64,000 nucleotides of DNA from Neorhizobium alkalisoli (GTDB lineage: Bacteria; Pseudomonadota; Alphaproteobacteria; Rhizobiales; Rhizobiaceae): assembly GCF_007829835.1 (NCBI RefSeq), contig NZ_VIWP01000001.1, positions 186,001 to 250,000 of the forward strand. Reading direction: 5' to 3'. The notes below the pieces were generated by a model. It saw only the letters and a list, made by a program, of their open reading frames with translations. It searched no databases and was not told the origin of the DNA. The translations under genes were made by a program, and so were the position numbers. Of this stretch, positions 47,561-55,884 are shown in pieces. Within the stretch, counting starts at the first letter, position 1. Each line of letters opens with the position of its first letter.

Positions 47561-48048
47561 CGGATGTTCTCGACGATATGGACAGGCTGGTTGGCCTGAC
47601 GCCGGAAGACGCGCTCTTCAAGGCGCGCCGTTTCAGGCCGGAATTCGTTGACGGTACGGAAATCTGCCGCGCCTCGGTGCTGCATCCGGCCAATGATCAA
47701 GGCTTAGGTGCTGATCTGCGCCTGGCTCTCGGCCTGCGCATGGCGCAACTGAATGCCCATAAAACTCTGGCCGCCGATTATCGCGCACAGCTTCTGGCGC
47801 TGGAACCGACGCCGCAGATCATCGCTCTTGCCGATGGCGCGACGGATCTGGAAGAGCCACTGGCGACGATCGCCCGGCATGTCGACCTGATCACGCTCGA
47901 GCCGATCAAGGCAACGGCAGGTGATATCGCCAGGCTCGCAGCGGCGGGCTTCAGCAATCCGCAGATCGTCGCGCTTTCCGAACTGATCGCCTTCGTCAAT
48001 TTCCAGGTGCGCGTCGCGACCGGTCTCAGCCTGATGAGGTCCGCATGA
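47557..48048 (+). CDS. CMD-domain protein (Avi_7170-like), no redox cysteine pair
   Basis: A 163-residue all-helical protein of the carboxymuconolactone-decarboxylase fold. GTG 47557 overlaps the monooxygenase stop. It has a single Cys (GTEICRAS) and lacks the CxxC of active peroxidases. It matches what I recall as the Avi_7170 family, which occurs paired with an AhpD-like protein, as here. The pairing suggests a heteromeric complex; the function is unproven. Confidence 0.8.
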   Translation: MTDVLDDMDRLVGLTPEDALFKARRFRPEFVDGTEICRASVLHPANDQGLGADLRLALGLRMAQLNAHKTLAADYRAQLLALEPTPQIIALADGATDLEEPLATIARHVDLITLEPIKATAGDIARLAAAGFSNPQIVALSELIAFVNFQVRVATGLSLMRSA

Positions 48049-48608
48049 TTTCCTCGGTCCGTCTCAAGCCGCTGACCTGGCATCCCCATATTGCACCGGT
48101 GGAGCTTTCCGAAGCCACGCCGGAGCAGCTCGAAGCGATGAAGGTCACGCCGTCGGCGAAGAAGGTTTCGGAATATGTGCGTACCCTCGCCCATGATCCC
48201 GAAAGCTATGTCGCCCGCACCGTGCTGTTCAATGCGATCATGTATGTCGATGGCGGCCTCGACAAACCTGCGCGTGAACTGGGCGCGCTTGGCGCCTCGA
48301 TCGTCAATGGCTGCAAATATTGTGCCGTCGTCCACGCGCGCCGGCATGCGGAGCTGACCAAGAGCGACGATGTGGTGACCGCTCTCTATTTCGAGCGGCC
48401 GGAAGAGCTCGGCCCGCGCGATGCAGCGATCTACAATTTTGCCCGCCGCCTGTCCGCCGCGCCGTCCGAGGCGACGCAGGAGGACATTGCCGCTTTGCGG
48501 TCGGTCGGCATGGACGATGCCGAAATCATCGATCTCATCCACGCCATTTCCATATTCGGCTGGGCCAACCGGCTGATGCATGTTCTCGGCCACGCCGAGA
48601 GCAAATGA
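48045..48608 (+). CDS. Alkylhydroperoxidase-domain protein (Avi_7169-like)
   Basis: A 187-residue AhpD-fold protein with the active-site CKYCAVVH (Cys90, Cys93, His97), able in principle to reduce peroxides or act on thioester and peroxide intermediates. It overlaps the CMD-domain gene by 4 bases (ATGA), so both are made together. Last gene of the rightward unit. Peroxide removal next to a flavin monooxygenase is a sensible but unproven role. Confidence 0.86.
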   Translation: MISSVRLKPLTWHPHIAPVELSEATPEQLEAMKVTPSAKKVSEYVRTLAHDPESYVARTVLFNAIMYVDGGLDKPARELGALGASIVNGCKYCAVVHARRHAELTKSDDVVTALYFERPEELGPRDAAIYNFARRLSAAPSEATQEDIAALRSVGMDDAEIIDLIHAISIFGWANRLMHVLGHAESK

Positions 48609-48637
48609 CCCGGTGGGCAATCGGATAGAGCGATAAT

Positions 48638-48670
48638 CAAAAAAAACCTCCTGCTCCATTCGCGGAGCAG
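48638..48670 (-). terminator. Rho-independent terminator for the small ORF beside aceA
   Basis: On the minus strand CTGCTCC-N6-GGAGCAG (48670-48651) is followed by GAGG and eight T residues. It ends the leftward aceA/small-ORF transcript and faces the AhpD gene end. Confidence 0.85.
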
Positions 48671-48698
48671 AAGGGCCTTCGTCCGTCGGGAGGATTGG

Positions 48699-48890
48699 TC
48701 AGGCGAGCCGGCCGAGGCGATGGTAGAGGTTCGAATATTTCTTCGATTCCGGCTGGTCCGCCACCTCCTGCATGTAGCTCTGGATCGCCGTGCGAATGAG
48801 CTTGAAGTCCTCGTTGGAGAAGACGGCGCGGGTGCGCTCGGGGCTGATGGTCTTCGGGGTGTCGATATCTTCCAGCATTTTTTCCTCCAT
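48699..48890 (-). CDS. Small conserved-type protein downstream of isocitrate lyase
   Basis: A 63-residue hydrophilic protein (MEEKMLEDIDTPKT... ending YSNLYHRLGRLA) with no signal or motif. It starts 68 bases after the aceA stop and has TTGGAGG-free but GGAG-like context; a T-run terminator follows it, which supports it as a real transcribed gene. Function unknown; I cannot name its family. Confidence 0.65.
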   Translation of the reverse strand: MEEKMLEDIDTPKTISPERTRAVFSNEDFKLIRTAIQSYMQEVADQPESKKYSNLYHRLGRLA

Positions 48891-48958
48891 GATTGAGAAA
48901 TAACGGGGCTTGAGAAATGGCGGGGAGCTTCCGCCTCCCCGCAGATTCGCTGCGCTTT

Positions 48959-50551
48959 TCAGGCGGCGAACTGGTTCATCGTATTATGCTCGCCACCTGC
49001 CTTGAGCGCGGCTTCGCCGGCGAAATATTCCTTGTGATCGTCACCGATGTCGGAGCCGGCCATGTTCTGGTGTTTCACGCAGGCGATGCCCTGCTGGATC
49101 TCCTTACGCTGGACGTTGGCGACGTAACCGAGCATGCCCTGATCGCCGAAATAATCGCGCGCCAGATTGTCGGTGGAGAGTGCTGCCGTGTGATAGGTCG
49201 GAAGCGTGATCAGGTGATGGAATATGCCGGCGCGTTTGGCGGCATCCCGCTGGAACGTGCGGATCTTCTCGTCCGCCTCGCGTGCAAGCTCCGAACTGTC
49301 ATAATCCTCGCCCATCAGCCTTGCCCGGTCATAGGCCGAGACATCCCTGCTCTCCTCCTTCCAGGCATCAAAGACCTGCTGACGGAAATTCAGCGTCCAG
49401 TTGAAGGACGGAGAATTGTTGTAGACAAGCTTGGCATTCGGAACGACCTCGCGGATGCGGTCGACCATGCCGGCGATCTGTTCGATATGCGGCTTTTCCG
49501 TCTCGATCCACAAAAGGTCGGCGCCATTCTGCAGCGCATTGATGCAGTCGAGAACGCAGCGGTCGGCACCCGTACCCGGCCTGAACTGAAACAGGTTCGA
49601 AGGCAGCCGCTTCGGACGCATGAGCCGGCCGCCGCGATTGATGACGACATCGCCGTTGAGGCTTGTCGCATCGTCGATCTCCTCGCAGTCCAGGAAGGAA
49701 TTGTAGAGGTCACCGATATCGCCGGCTTCGCGGGTGACCGCGATCTGCTTGGTAAGGCCCGCGCCGAGTGAATCGGTCCGCGCAACGATGATGCCGTCAT
49801 CGACGCCCAGTTCCAGAAAGGCGTAACGAATGGCGCGGATCTTGGCGACGAAATCCTCGTGCGGAACGGTGACCTTTCCGTCCTGATGGCCACATTGTTT
49901 TTCGTCGGAAACCTGGTTCTCGATCTGGAGAGCACAGGCGCCTGCCTCGATCATCTTCTTGGCGAGAAGATAGGTCGCCTCCGCATTGCCAAAGCCCGCG
50001 TCGATATCCGCGATAACCGGGACGACATGGGTCTGATAGGTATCGACGGCCTGCTGGAGCTGGCGCTCGCGGATCCCGTCGCCTGCCGTGCGGGCCTTGT
50101 CGATCTCGCGGAAGAGCATGCCAAGTTCGCGTGCATCCGCCTGCCGCAGGAACGTGTAGAGCTCCTCGATCAGGGCCGGAACGCTGGTCTTCTCGTGCAT
50201 GGATTGATCCGGAAGCGGCCCGAACTCGGAGCGCAATGCCGCGACCATCCAGCCGGAAAGGTAGAGATAGCGGCCTTTCGTGGTGCCGAAATGCTTCTTG
50301 ATCGAGATCAGCTTCTGCTGGCCGATGAAGCCATGCCAGCACCCGAGCGACTGGGTGTAATTGGCAGGATCGCGATCGTAGGCCGCCATGTCCTGGCGCA
50401 TGATGGCGGCCGTATGGCGCGCGATCTCGAGCCCAGTCTGAAACCGGTTCTGAAGCCGCATCCGGGCGACCGCTTCGGCGGCGATACCGTTCCACTTGCT
50501 GTTGTTGCGGATGAGCGCCTGTGCGTCATCGACGAGGGCCTGATATGACAT
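48959..50551 (-). CDS. aceA: Isocitrate lyase, long type
   Basis: A 530-residue isocitrate lyase cleaving isocitrate to glyoxylate and succinate in the glyoxylate bypass. The catalytic Cys220 is in SDEKQCGHQDGK, the form found in the Pseudomonas aeruginosa type, rather than the KKCGHLGGK of the roughly 430-residue enzymes common in enterobacteria and many rhizobia. GGGAGG precedes ATG 50551. No malate synthase gene is in the window. Divergent from an ScfR-type regulator. Confidence 0.95.
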   Translation of the reverse strand: MSYQALVDDAQALIRNNSKWNGIAAEAVARMRLQNRFQTGLEIARHTAAIMRQDMAAYDRDPANYTQSLGCWHGFIGQQKLISIKKHFGTTKGRYLYLSGWMVAALRSEFGPLPDQSMHEKTSVPALIEELYTFLRQADARELGMLFREIDKARTAGDGIRERQLQQAVDTYQTHVVPVIADIDAGFGNAEATYLLAKKMIEAGACALQIENQVSDEKQCGHQDGKVTVPHEDFVAKIRAIRYAFLELGVDDGIIVARTDSLGAGLTKQIAVTREAGDIGDLYNSFLDCEEIDDATSLNGDVVINRGGRLMRPKRLPSNLFQFRPGTGADRCVLDCINALQNGADLLWIETEKPHIEQIAGMVDRIREVVPNAKLVYNNSPSFNWTLNFRQQVFDAWKEESRDVSAYDRARLMGEDYDSSELAREADEKIRTFQRDAAKRAGIFHHLITLPTYHTAALSTDNLARDYFGDQGMLGYVANVQRKEIQQGIACVKHQNMAGSDIGDDHKEYFAGEAALKAGGEHNTMNQFAA

Positions 50552-50639
50552 TTTTCCTCCCGAAGTCATGTTTCGATGGGAGAAATCTAGGCCCTTCTTC
50601 GCACTGCGGCGATGCCCGTCGAAGTCACGTTGTCAAACT

Positions 50640-50658
50640 TTACAAGAATAGCTTGTAA
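50640..50658. promoter_or_regulatory. Palindrome TTACAAG-N5-CTTGTAA between aceA and its regulator
   Basis: Arms at 50640-50646 and 50652-50658 are exact inverses; a third TTGTAA half-site follows at about 50661. AAACTTTACAAG at 50635-50646 resembles the TTTGCAAA-type boxes of RamB/PccR, regulators of the same family as the protein encoded next door. Confidence 0.65.
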
Positions 50659-50689
50659 TGTTGTAATGCCCTTTCACGGGAGGAGAAAC

Positions 50690-52090
50690 GTGGAAAAGGG
50701 TGTCTATCTGGGCCCGCGCCTGCGGCGCTTGCGCCGCGATCTCGGGCTGACGCAGGCCGGCATGGCCTCGGATCTCGAAATCTCGCCATCCTATATCGCC
50801 CTGATGGAGCGCAATCAGAGGCCTGTCACAGCTGAAACGCTTCTGAAGCTGGCAAAGGCCTACAAGCTCGACTTTTCCTCCTTCGCGGAAGAGTCGGGGC
50901 CTGACACGATTGCCCGCCTCAACAGTGTGATGCGCGATCCGCTTTTGGCCGATATCGACTGCGGCCCCCTGGAAATCGCCGATGCGGCCCACAGTTTTCC
51001 GGGCTTTACCGAGGCCATGCTCCGGCTGCACACCGCCTATCGGGAAGCCCAGTTTGCGCTGGCGGACAGAAGACAGCGTGGCGCTGCTGCGGATGGCGCA
51101 TTCGCAAGCGACCCGGTTGCCGAGGTCCGCCATTTCCTTGCAGCCCGCCGCAACTGTTTTCCCGCACTGGACGTCGTGGCAGAGCGGCTTTCCGCGAAAA
51201 TAACAGATGCAGGCGGGTTTGCCGCCTATCTCAAGGAACGGCACGAGTTGCGGGTCCGGCGCATGCCGTCCGATGTGATGACGGGCTCGCTCCGGCGCCT
51301 CGACTGGCATCGCAAGGAAATCCTGCTGGATGAAACTCTGGATGTCTCCAGTCAGAATTTCCAGCTGGCACAGCAGATTGCCTATCTCGAATTCGACCGG
51401 GAACTGCGCGCTGCACTCGATGAAGGCACGTTTGAAAGCGAGAACGCGCAGCGCATTGCGCACCGGGCGCTTGCCGCCTACTGCGCCGCCGCGATCATCA
51501 TGCCTTACGCCGCCTTCGCCCGCGCCGCCGAGCAGCGGAAATATGATATCGAGCTGATCGCAAGACAGTTCGGCGTGAGTTTCGAGCAGATTGCGCATCG
51601 CCTGACGACGCTTCAGAAGCCGGGGCAGGAACGCATTCCCTTCTTCTTCATCCGTGTCGATGCGGCCGGCAATGTCTCGAAACGGCTGAACAGCGAAACA
51701 TTCCCGTTCGCGCGTCATGGCGGCGGCTGTCCGTTATGGACGGTGCATCAGGTGTTCAAGACGCCCCGCAAGCTCGTCACCCAGTGGCTGGAACTGCCGG
51801 ATGGGCAGCGGTTTTTCTCGATCGCCCGCACAGTCAGTTCCGGCGGTGGAGGTTTTGGTATACCGATTGTCGAGCGGGCGGTTGCGATCGTCTGCGAGGC
51901 CCGCCATGCCGACAAGCTGATCTATGCGGCCAATCACGTACAGGCGTCGTCACCGACGCCGATCGGCATTGCCTGCAGCCTCTGTCAACGGACGACATGC
52001 ACGTCGCGCGCCGAGCCGCCGATCGGCCGCCAGATCCTGCCGGACAATTACCGCCGGACGGAAGCCCCGTTCGGCTTCTCGGATTCCTGA
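50690..52090 (+). CDS. ScfR/RamB family short-chain acyl-CoA-type regulator
   Basis: A 466-residue regulator. N-terminal XRE helix-turn-helix (about 5-60; LRRLRRDLGLTQAGMASDLEISPSYIALMERNQR), a central ImmA/IrrE-like region, and the C-terminal cysteine motif GIACSLCQRTTCTSRAEPP of the ScfR family. GTG 50690 has GGGAGGAG just upstream, which decides the start. RamB and PccR, of this family, control acetate and propionate genes; the divergent aceA is the expected target. Confidence 0.9.
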   Translation: MEKGVYLGPRLRRLRRDLGLTQAGMASDLEISPSYIALMERNQRPVTAETLLKLAKAYKLDFSSFAEESGPDTIARLNSVMRDPLLADIDCGPLEIADAAHSFPGFTEAMLRLHTAYREAQFALADRRQRGAAADGAFASDPVAEVRHFLAARRNCFPALDVVAERLSAKITDAGGFAAYLKERHELRVRRMPSDVMTGSLRRLDWHRKEILLDETLDVSSQNFQLAQQIAYLEFDRELRAALDEGTFESENAQRIAHRALAAYCAAAIIMPYAAFARAAEQRKYDIELIARQFGVSFEQIAHRLTTLQKPGQERIPFFFIRVDAAGNVSKRLNSETFPFARHGGGCPLWTVHQVFKTPRKLVTQWLELPDGQRFFSIARTVSSGGGGFGIPIVERAVAIVCEARHADKLIYAANHVQASSPTPIGIACSLCQRTTCTSRAEPPIGRQILPDNYRRTEAPFGFSDS

Positions 52091-52115
52091 AATCCGTCTC
52101 TTGGCTGCGGGCGAA

Positions 52116-53246
52116 TTACCGTCCGCGATAGACGAAAGGCGGCGGTTCGGCGCGGCTGTCGGCTTCCGCCTGTTCCATCAGAAGCGTGCGCAGCGGCGAG
52201 CGGACACAGACCGGGTCCGTTGCAGCCGCATCGCCGGCCATGGCCATGGCCTGACAGCGGCAGCCACCGAAATCGATATGCTTGCGGTCGCAGCTGCGGC
52301 AAAGTTCCGGCATCCAGCTGTCGCCGCGATAGGCGTTGAAAGCCTGTCCCTCGTACCAGATCTCGGCGAGGCGCCGGTCGCGAACATTGTCGAACACGAG
52401 CGACGGAATGGTCTCCGCCGCATGGCAGGGCAAAACCTTGCCGGAAGGCGTGATATTGATCCCCGTCCGTCCCCAGCCGCCCATACAGGCTTTCGGATAG
52501 GTCGCGTGGTGGTCGGCGCCGACATAATCGATGACGATAATGCCTTCGAGGCGCTTGCGGGCCTCTTCGACAAAGGCATTCGTCTTCAAAAACTGTTCGC
52601 GGGTCGGCATCAGTGCAGCGCGGTTCTTGTCCGCCCAGCCATGGAACTGCACCGTGGCGATCTCGATGCGGCGGGCGCCGAGCCTGACGGCGAGATCGAG
52701 CATGTCGCCGATCTGGTCCATGTTCTGCTTGTGGCAGACGGCATTGACGGTGAGCGGAATGCCGGCCGCATGGGTCCATTCGGCAACCGCAATCTTGCGG
52801 TCGTAACCACCCTTATAGCCACCGACCTTGTCGGCAAGTGCCGGCGTTGCGCCCTGAATCGAGAGCTGCAGGTGATCGAGCCCCGCGTCGGAAAGCTCGG
52901 CGATCCGCTTTTCGGTGAGGCCGATGCCCGAGGTGATGAGGTTCGTATAAAGTCCGGCCGCCGCGGCCGCGGCGGTCAGTTCCACGAGATCGCGCCGCGA
53001 GGCTGGTTCACCGCCGGATAGATGCAGGTGGAGAACGCCCATGGCAGAAGCCTGCTGGAAAACGTCGATCCATTCTGCTGTCGAAAGCTCCGCCTTGACA
53101 GATTCGAGCTCAAGCGGGTTGGAGCAATAGGGGCAGGCCAGCGGGCAACGATGCGTCAGTTCCGCCAGCATGGCGATCGGGGCAGGCACGCGGATCGGCT
53201 TCCCCTCCCATTCCACCGGCTGCCTGATCGTTACGTGTTCGTTCAA
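52116..53246 (-). CDS. pqqE: PQQ biosynthesis radical SAM enzyme PqqE
   Basis: A 376-residue radical SAM/SPASM protein that links Glu and Tyr of PqqA by a C-C bond. The SAM cluster is CPLACPYC (Cys34, 38, 41); SPASM-domain cysteines are in KACMGGWG, LPCHAAET and ELCRSCDRKHIDFGGCRCQA. The start is TTG 53246, overlapping the pqqD stop, with GGAG 9 bases before it; no ATG is near. Confidence 0.95.
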   Translation of the reverse strand: MNEHVTIRQPVEWEGKPIRVPAPIAMLAELTHRCPLACPYCSNPLELESVKAELSTAEWIDVFQQASAMGVLHLHLSGGEPASRRDLVELTAAAAAAGLYTNLITSGIGLTEKRIAELSDAGLDHLQLSIQGATPALADKVGGYKGGYDRKIAVAEWTHAAGIPLTVNAVCHKQNMDQIGDMLDLAVRLGARRIEIATVQFHGWADKNRAALMPTREQFLKTNAFVEEARKRLEGIIVIDYVGADHHATYPKACMGGWGRTGINITPSGKVLPCHAAETIPSLVFDNVRDRRLAEIWYEGQAFNAYRGDSWMPELCRSCDRKHIDFGGCRCQAMAMAGDAAATDPVCVRSPLRTLLMEQAEADSRAEPPPFVYRGR

Positions 53247-53542
53247 GATTTCAGCTCCAGCATGCGCCGCTTGGAAAATTCGTCGACAAAGGAGATCACG
53301 TCGACAAGGATCTGATCCTTCGGCGCTTCGAACTTTGCTGCGAATTCCTCGGCGATCATGTCGAGGCTCCGTACGCCATCGAGCGCCTTGACGATCATGA
53401 CCGCGATCTCATCCAGCGCCAGTGCCCGTTCCGGCGCCAAGAGCACAGTCTGGCCGCGGACTTCGTCCTCGCGCAGCCGCACGCCGCGGGCCAGCTTTGC
53501 CACCGTCTCGGCCGTTACCGGTACTGCAACCGGATCGCTCAT
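53243..53542 (-). CDS. pqqD: PQQ biosynthesis peptide chaperone PqqD
   Basis: A 99-residue RiPP recognition-element protein that binds PqqA and presents it to PqqE. The family pattern is KLARGVRLREDEVRGQTVLLAPERALALDEIAVMIVKALDG. Overlaps pqqC and pqqE by 4 bases each, in the standard order BCDE. Confidence 0.93.
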   Translation of the reverse strand: MSDPVAVPVTAETVAKLARGVRLREDEVRGQTVLLAPERALALDEIAVMIVKALDGVRSLDMIAEEFAAKFEAPKDQILVDVISFVDEFSKRRMLELKS

Positions 53543-54351
53543 CGCGCGGCACTCCCGGCAAGTTTTTGATCCTTGAGGGCCGGCTGGTTAAGATCGCCGA
53601 TCACGCCTTCCTTGCCATCCCAGCCTCCGGGCGGAAGCAGGCCCGGCGTCACATAGGCATGATGCAGCGCATCGAGCTGTGCCCAGAGCACATCCGTCTT
53701 GAACATCAGGGCAGCGGCAGCCGCATCCTGCTTTTCCTTGGTGTCGGCATGGTCGAGCACGTAGTTCAGGCCGAAAGCGACATCCACCGGCGCTTCGTCG
53801 AGACGCTTGCGGAAATAGGAAAGCGCCTGCTCATTGGCAAAGGCATAATGTTCGATCAGGCCGGCAATGCGGTTCTTGTGGATGGCCGGTGCAAACAATT
53901 CGGTCAGCGATGCGGCAACCGCATCGAGCATCGGCATGTCGCGCACGAAGCGGACATAGGCATCGCAGGCAAAGCGCGTGCCGGGCAGGACGCCGCGATT
54001 GGATGCAACGTAATCCGGATCGAGGCCGACCGCTTCGGCAAGCTTCAGCCAGCGACGGATGCCGCCACCCTCTTCGACGCCACCATCGTGATCCTCGATG
54101 CGCTTGCGCCAGGCGCGGCGGATCGCGGCATCCTCGCAACGCGACATGAAGGCTGCGTCCTTCACGGGAATGCGGCTCTGGTAATAGAAGCGGTTGATCA
54201 CCCAGGCGCGGACCTGCGTGATGTTGCAATGGCCATCATGCAGCAGGCCGTGGAACGGGTGCTTGTCATGATAGCGCTCCGCGCCGATCGCCCTCAGACG
54301 CGCTTCGAATGCCGCCCGGTCCTGCGGCCCGCTCTTATCTTTGTCAGTCAA
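53539..54351 (-). CDS. pqqC: Pyrroloquinoline-quinone synthase PqqC
   Basis: A 270-residue cofactor-free oxidase for the last step, ring closure and eight-electron oxidation to PQQ. Typical stretches: RYHDKHPFHGLLHDGHC, WVINRFYYQSRIPVKDAA, AIHKNRIAGLIEHYAF. TTG 54351, within the pqqB end, has GGAG 7 bases upstream and is preferred; ATG 54372 would add 7 residues but lacks a Shine-Dalgarno. Confidence 0.94.
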   Translation of the reverse strand: MTDKDKSGPQDRAAFEARLRAIGAERYHDKHPFHGLLHDGHCNITQVRAWVINRFYYQSRIPVKDAAFMSRCEDAAIRRAWRKRIEDHDGGVEEGGGIRRWLKLAEAVGLDPDYVASNRGVLPGTRFACDAYVRFVRDMPMLDAVAASLTELFAPAIHKNRIAGLIEHYAFANEQALSYFRKRLDEAPVDVAFGLNYVLDHADTKEKQDAAAAALMFKTDVLWAQLDALHHAYVTPGLLPPGGWDGKEGVIGDLNQPALKDQKLAGSAAR

Positions 54352-55249
54352 GGTCGATCTCCATGCCGTCATAACCGACCGAAAAGCCGGCCGCTTCGAC
54401 GACCTTCCGCTCCGGCCCCTGGCGCCAGATCGGGTTCGTATTGTTGATGTGGATATAGACCAGCCGGCCGATATTCAGGGATGCAAGGATCGCAAGGCTG
54501 CCATCCGCTCCCGAAATCGCCATATGGCCCATCCGTGCACCTGTCTTGATGCCTGTACCGGCGGTGATCATTTCGTCGTCGGTAAAGACGGTTCCGTCAA
54601 AAAACACCAGATCCGCGTCGCGAAGGCGATCCGCAAGCCAGCCGGGTATCGTGGCACAGCCCGGAATATAATAGGCGCGGCGGCCTTCGAACTGGAATTC
54701 GACGCCGATCGTCTGTTCGCCCTCGAGCCCGAGTTCCGGCTCTCCTTCTTCCATATAGAGCGCGACCTTGCCAGGTACAGCGAATATCCGTGCTTCGAGC
54801 CCGTCGAGAACCGGAAAGCTCTCGTCGATACGAATGGTGCGGCGCTTGACGAAATCCGGATCGAGCACCCGGAATACCGGGTTGGCATCGATCACCGTCT
54901 CGATGGCGGAGGTCGCAAACAGGTCGAACGGCTGCTTTTCGCGCACGGTCAAAAGACCGCCGAGATGATCGACATCACCATTGGTGATCACGATACTTCT
55001 GATCGGGCTATGCCGCAACGACTGGGGGTGAAGCTGGGGGGAGTTGAAAATCTGCTGGCGTATATCCGGCGATGCGTTGAAAACCGCCCAGTTCTTTCCG
55101 TCGATGCTGACAGCGAGGGATGACTGGGTCTGCGGTGACAGGCCGGAGGAAGCGTCGCGGGCGGCGGCACAATTGGAACAATTGCAGTTCCATTGTGGCA
55201 AACCGCCGCCAGCGGCTGCGCCGAGCACGAGAAACCGGATTCCGGTCAT
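54344..55249 (-). CDS. pqqB: PQQ biosynthesis hydroxylase PqqB
   Basis: A 301-residue metallo-beta-lactamase-fold protein, MTGIRFLVLGAAAGGGLPQWNCNCSNC at the start with Cys pairs for zinc, and ITNGDVDHLGGLL for the active-site metal. It hydroxylates the crosslinked Glu-Tyr intermediate. Lies 18 bases after pqqA. Confidence 0.95.
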   Translation of the reverse strand: MTGIRFLVLGAAAGGGLPQWNCNCSNCAAARDASSGLSPQTQSSLAVSIDGKNWAVFNASPDIRQQIFNSPQLHPQSLRHSPIRSIVITNGDVDHLGGLLTVREKQPFDLFATSAIETVIDANPVFRVLDPDFVKRRTIRIDESFPVLDGLEARIFAVPGKVALYMEEGEPELGLEGEQTIGVEFQFEGRRAYYIPGCATIPGWLADRLRDADLVFFDGTVFTDDEMITAGTGIKTGARMGHMAISGADGSLAILASLNIGRLVYIHINNTNPIWRQGPERKVVEAAGFSVGYDGMEIDLD

Positions 55250-55267
55250 GATCTCGTGCTCTGCTGA

Positions 55268-55363
55268 TTAGAACAGGACAGGTTCGTCGCCATCCGGCGG
55301 CGCGTAACGGTTGATTTCCATTCCGCAGGTGACTTCAACGAACTTCGGTGCAGTCCATTTCAT
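55268..55363 (-). CDS. pqqA: PQQ precursor peptide PqqA
   Basis: A 31-residue peptide, MKWTAPKFVEVTCGMEINRY and then APPDGDEPVLF. The substrate residues are Glu16 and Tyr20 in the conserved E-x3-Y. AAAGGATC precedes ATG 55363. It is the precursor that is crosslinked and trimmed to PQQ. Too short for most gene finders but certain from its position and motif. Confidence 0.96.
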   Translation of the reverse strand: MKWTAPKFVEVTCGMEINRYAPPDGDEPVLF

Positions 55364-55407
55364 GATGTTGATCCTTTCGGTTCTTCAGATCTTGCGATCG
55401 TCCAATA

Positions 55408-55436
55408 CGAATACGCCCCGCTCATATTAGTTTCAA
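55408..55436 (-). promoter_or_regulatory. Candidate sigma-70-type promoter of pqqA
   Basis: On the minus strand TTGAAA (55436-55431), a 17-base spacer and TATTCG (55413-55408), 45 bases upstream of pqqA. Spacing is ideal; the -10 box is imperfect. Confidence 0.45.
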
Positions 55437-55884
55437 GCGACATCAATTCCGACAATTCCCCTGAAAAGTCCGGCTCTTGCCGAAACCGGGCGGGTAAAGG
55501 CGATGCATACGGGTTTTTCGACGCCAAGCGGCTTTGCGAGACGAAATGTCACATCTGCGTGACCGGCATTTTTTCTCGCGTCCTGCTTAAAGGTCTGCCG
55601 CCCAAGCCACTCTTTCACCGGGCATTTTCCGCTATAACGCCAGTCCAGCGGGTAAGGCGGTTGCCCGTCCCGGCAGGCCGTAACCCTTCAAGGATCAGGC
55701 CTGTGGCGAAAATATCCCGGATGAGTCGTCAGGCGAAATTTTTGCAAAGGGCATTGCGAGCCCGCCTTATCATGCCATGACTTGTTCAACCTTTTGGCTG
55801 GTTTCGCATCGATCCTGCGTTTAGTTTCGCAGACGATTCGCTGCCTCTCGCGGGCAGCAGTGCGCAAGGCTTGGAAGGAAGAAG
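55437..55884. other. Gene-free region between the pqqA promoter and ftsZ paralogue
   Basis: About 450 bases with short frames on both strands (60-73 codons) that show no recognisable protein. It must contain the promoter of the FtsZ-like gene; no clear boxes were identified. Confidence 0.35.
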
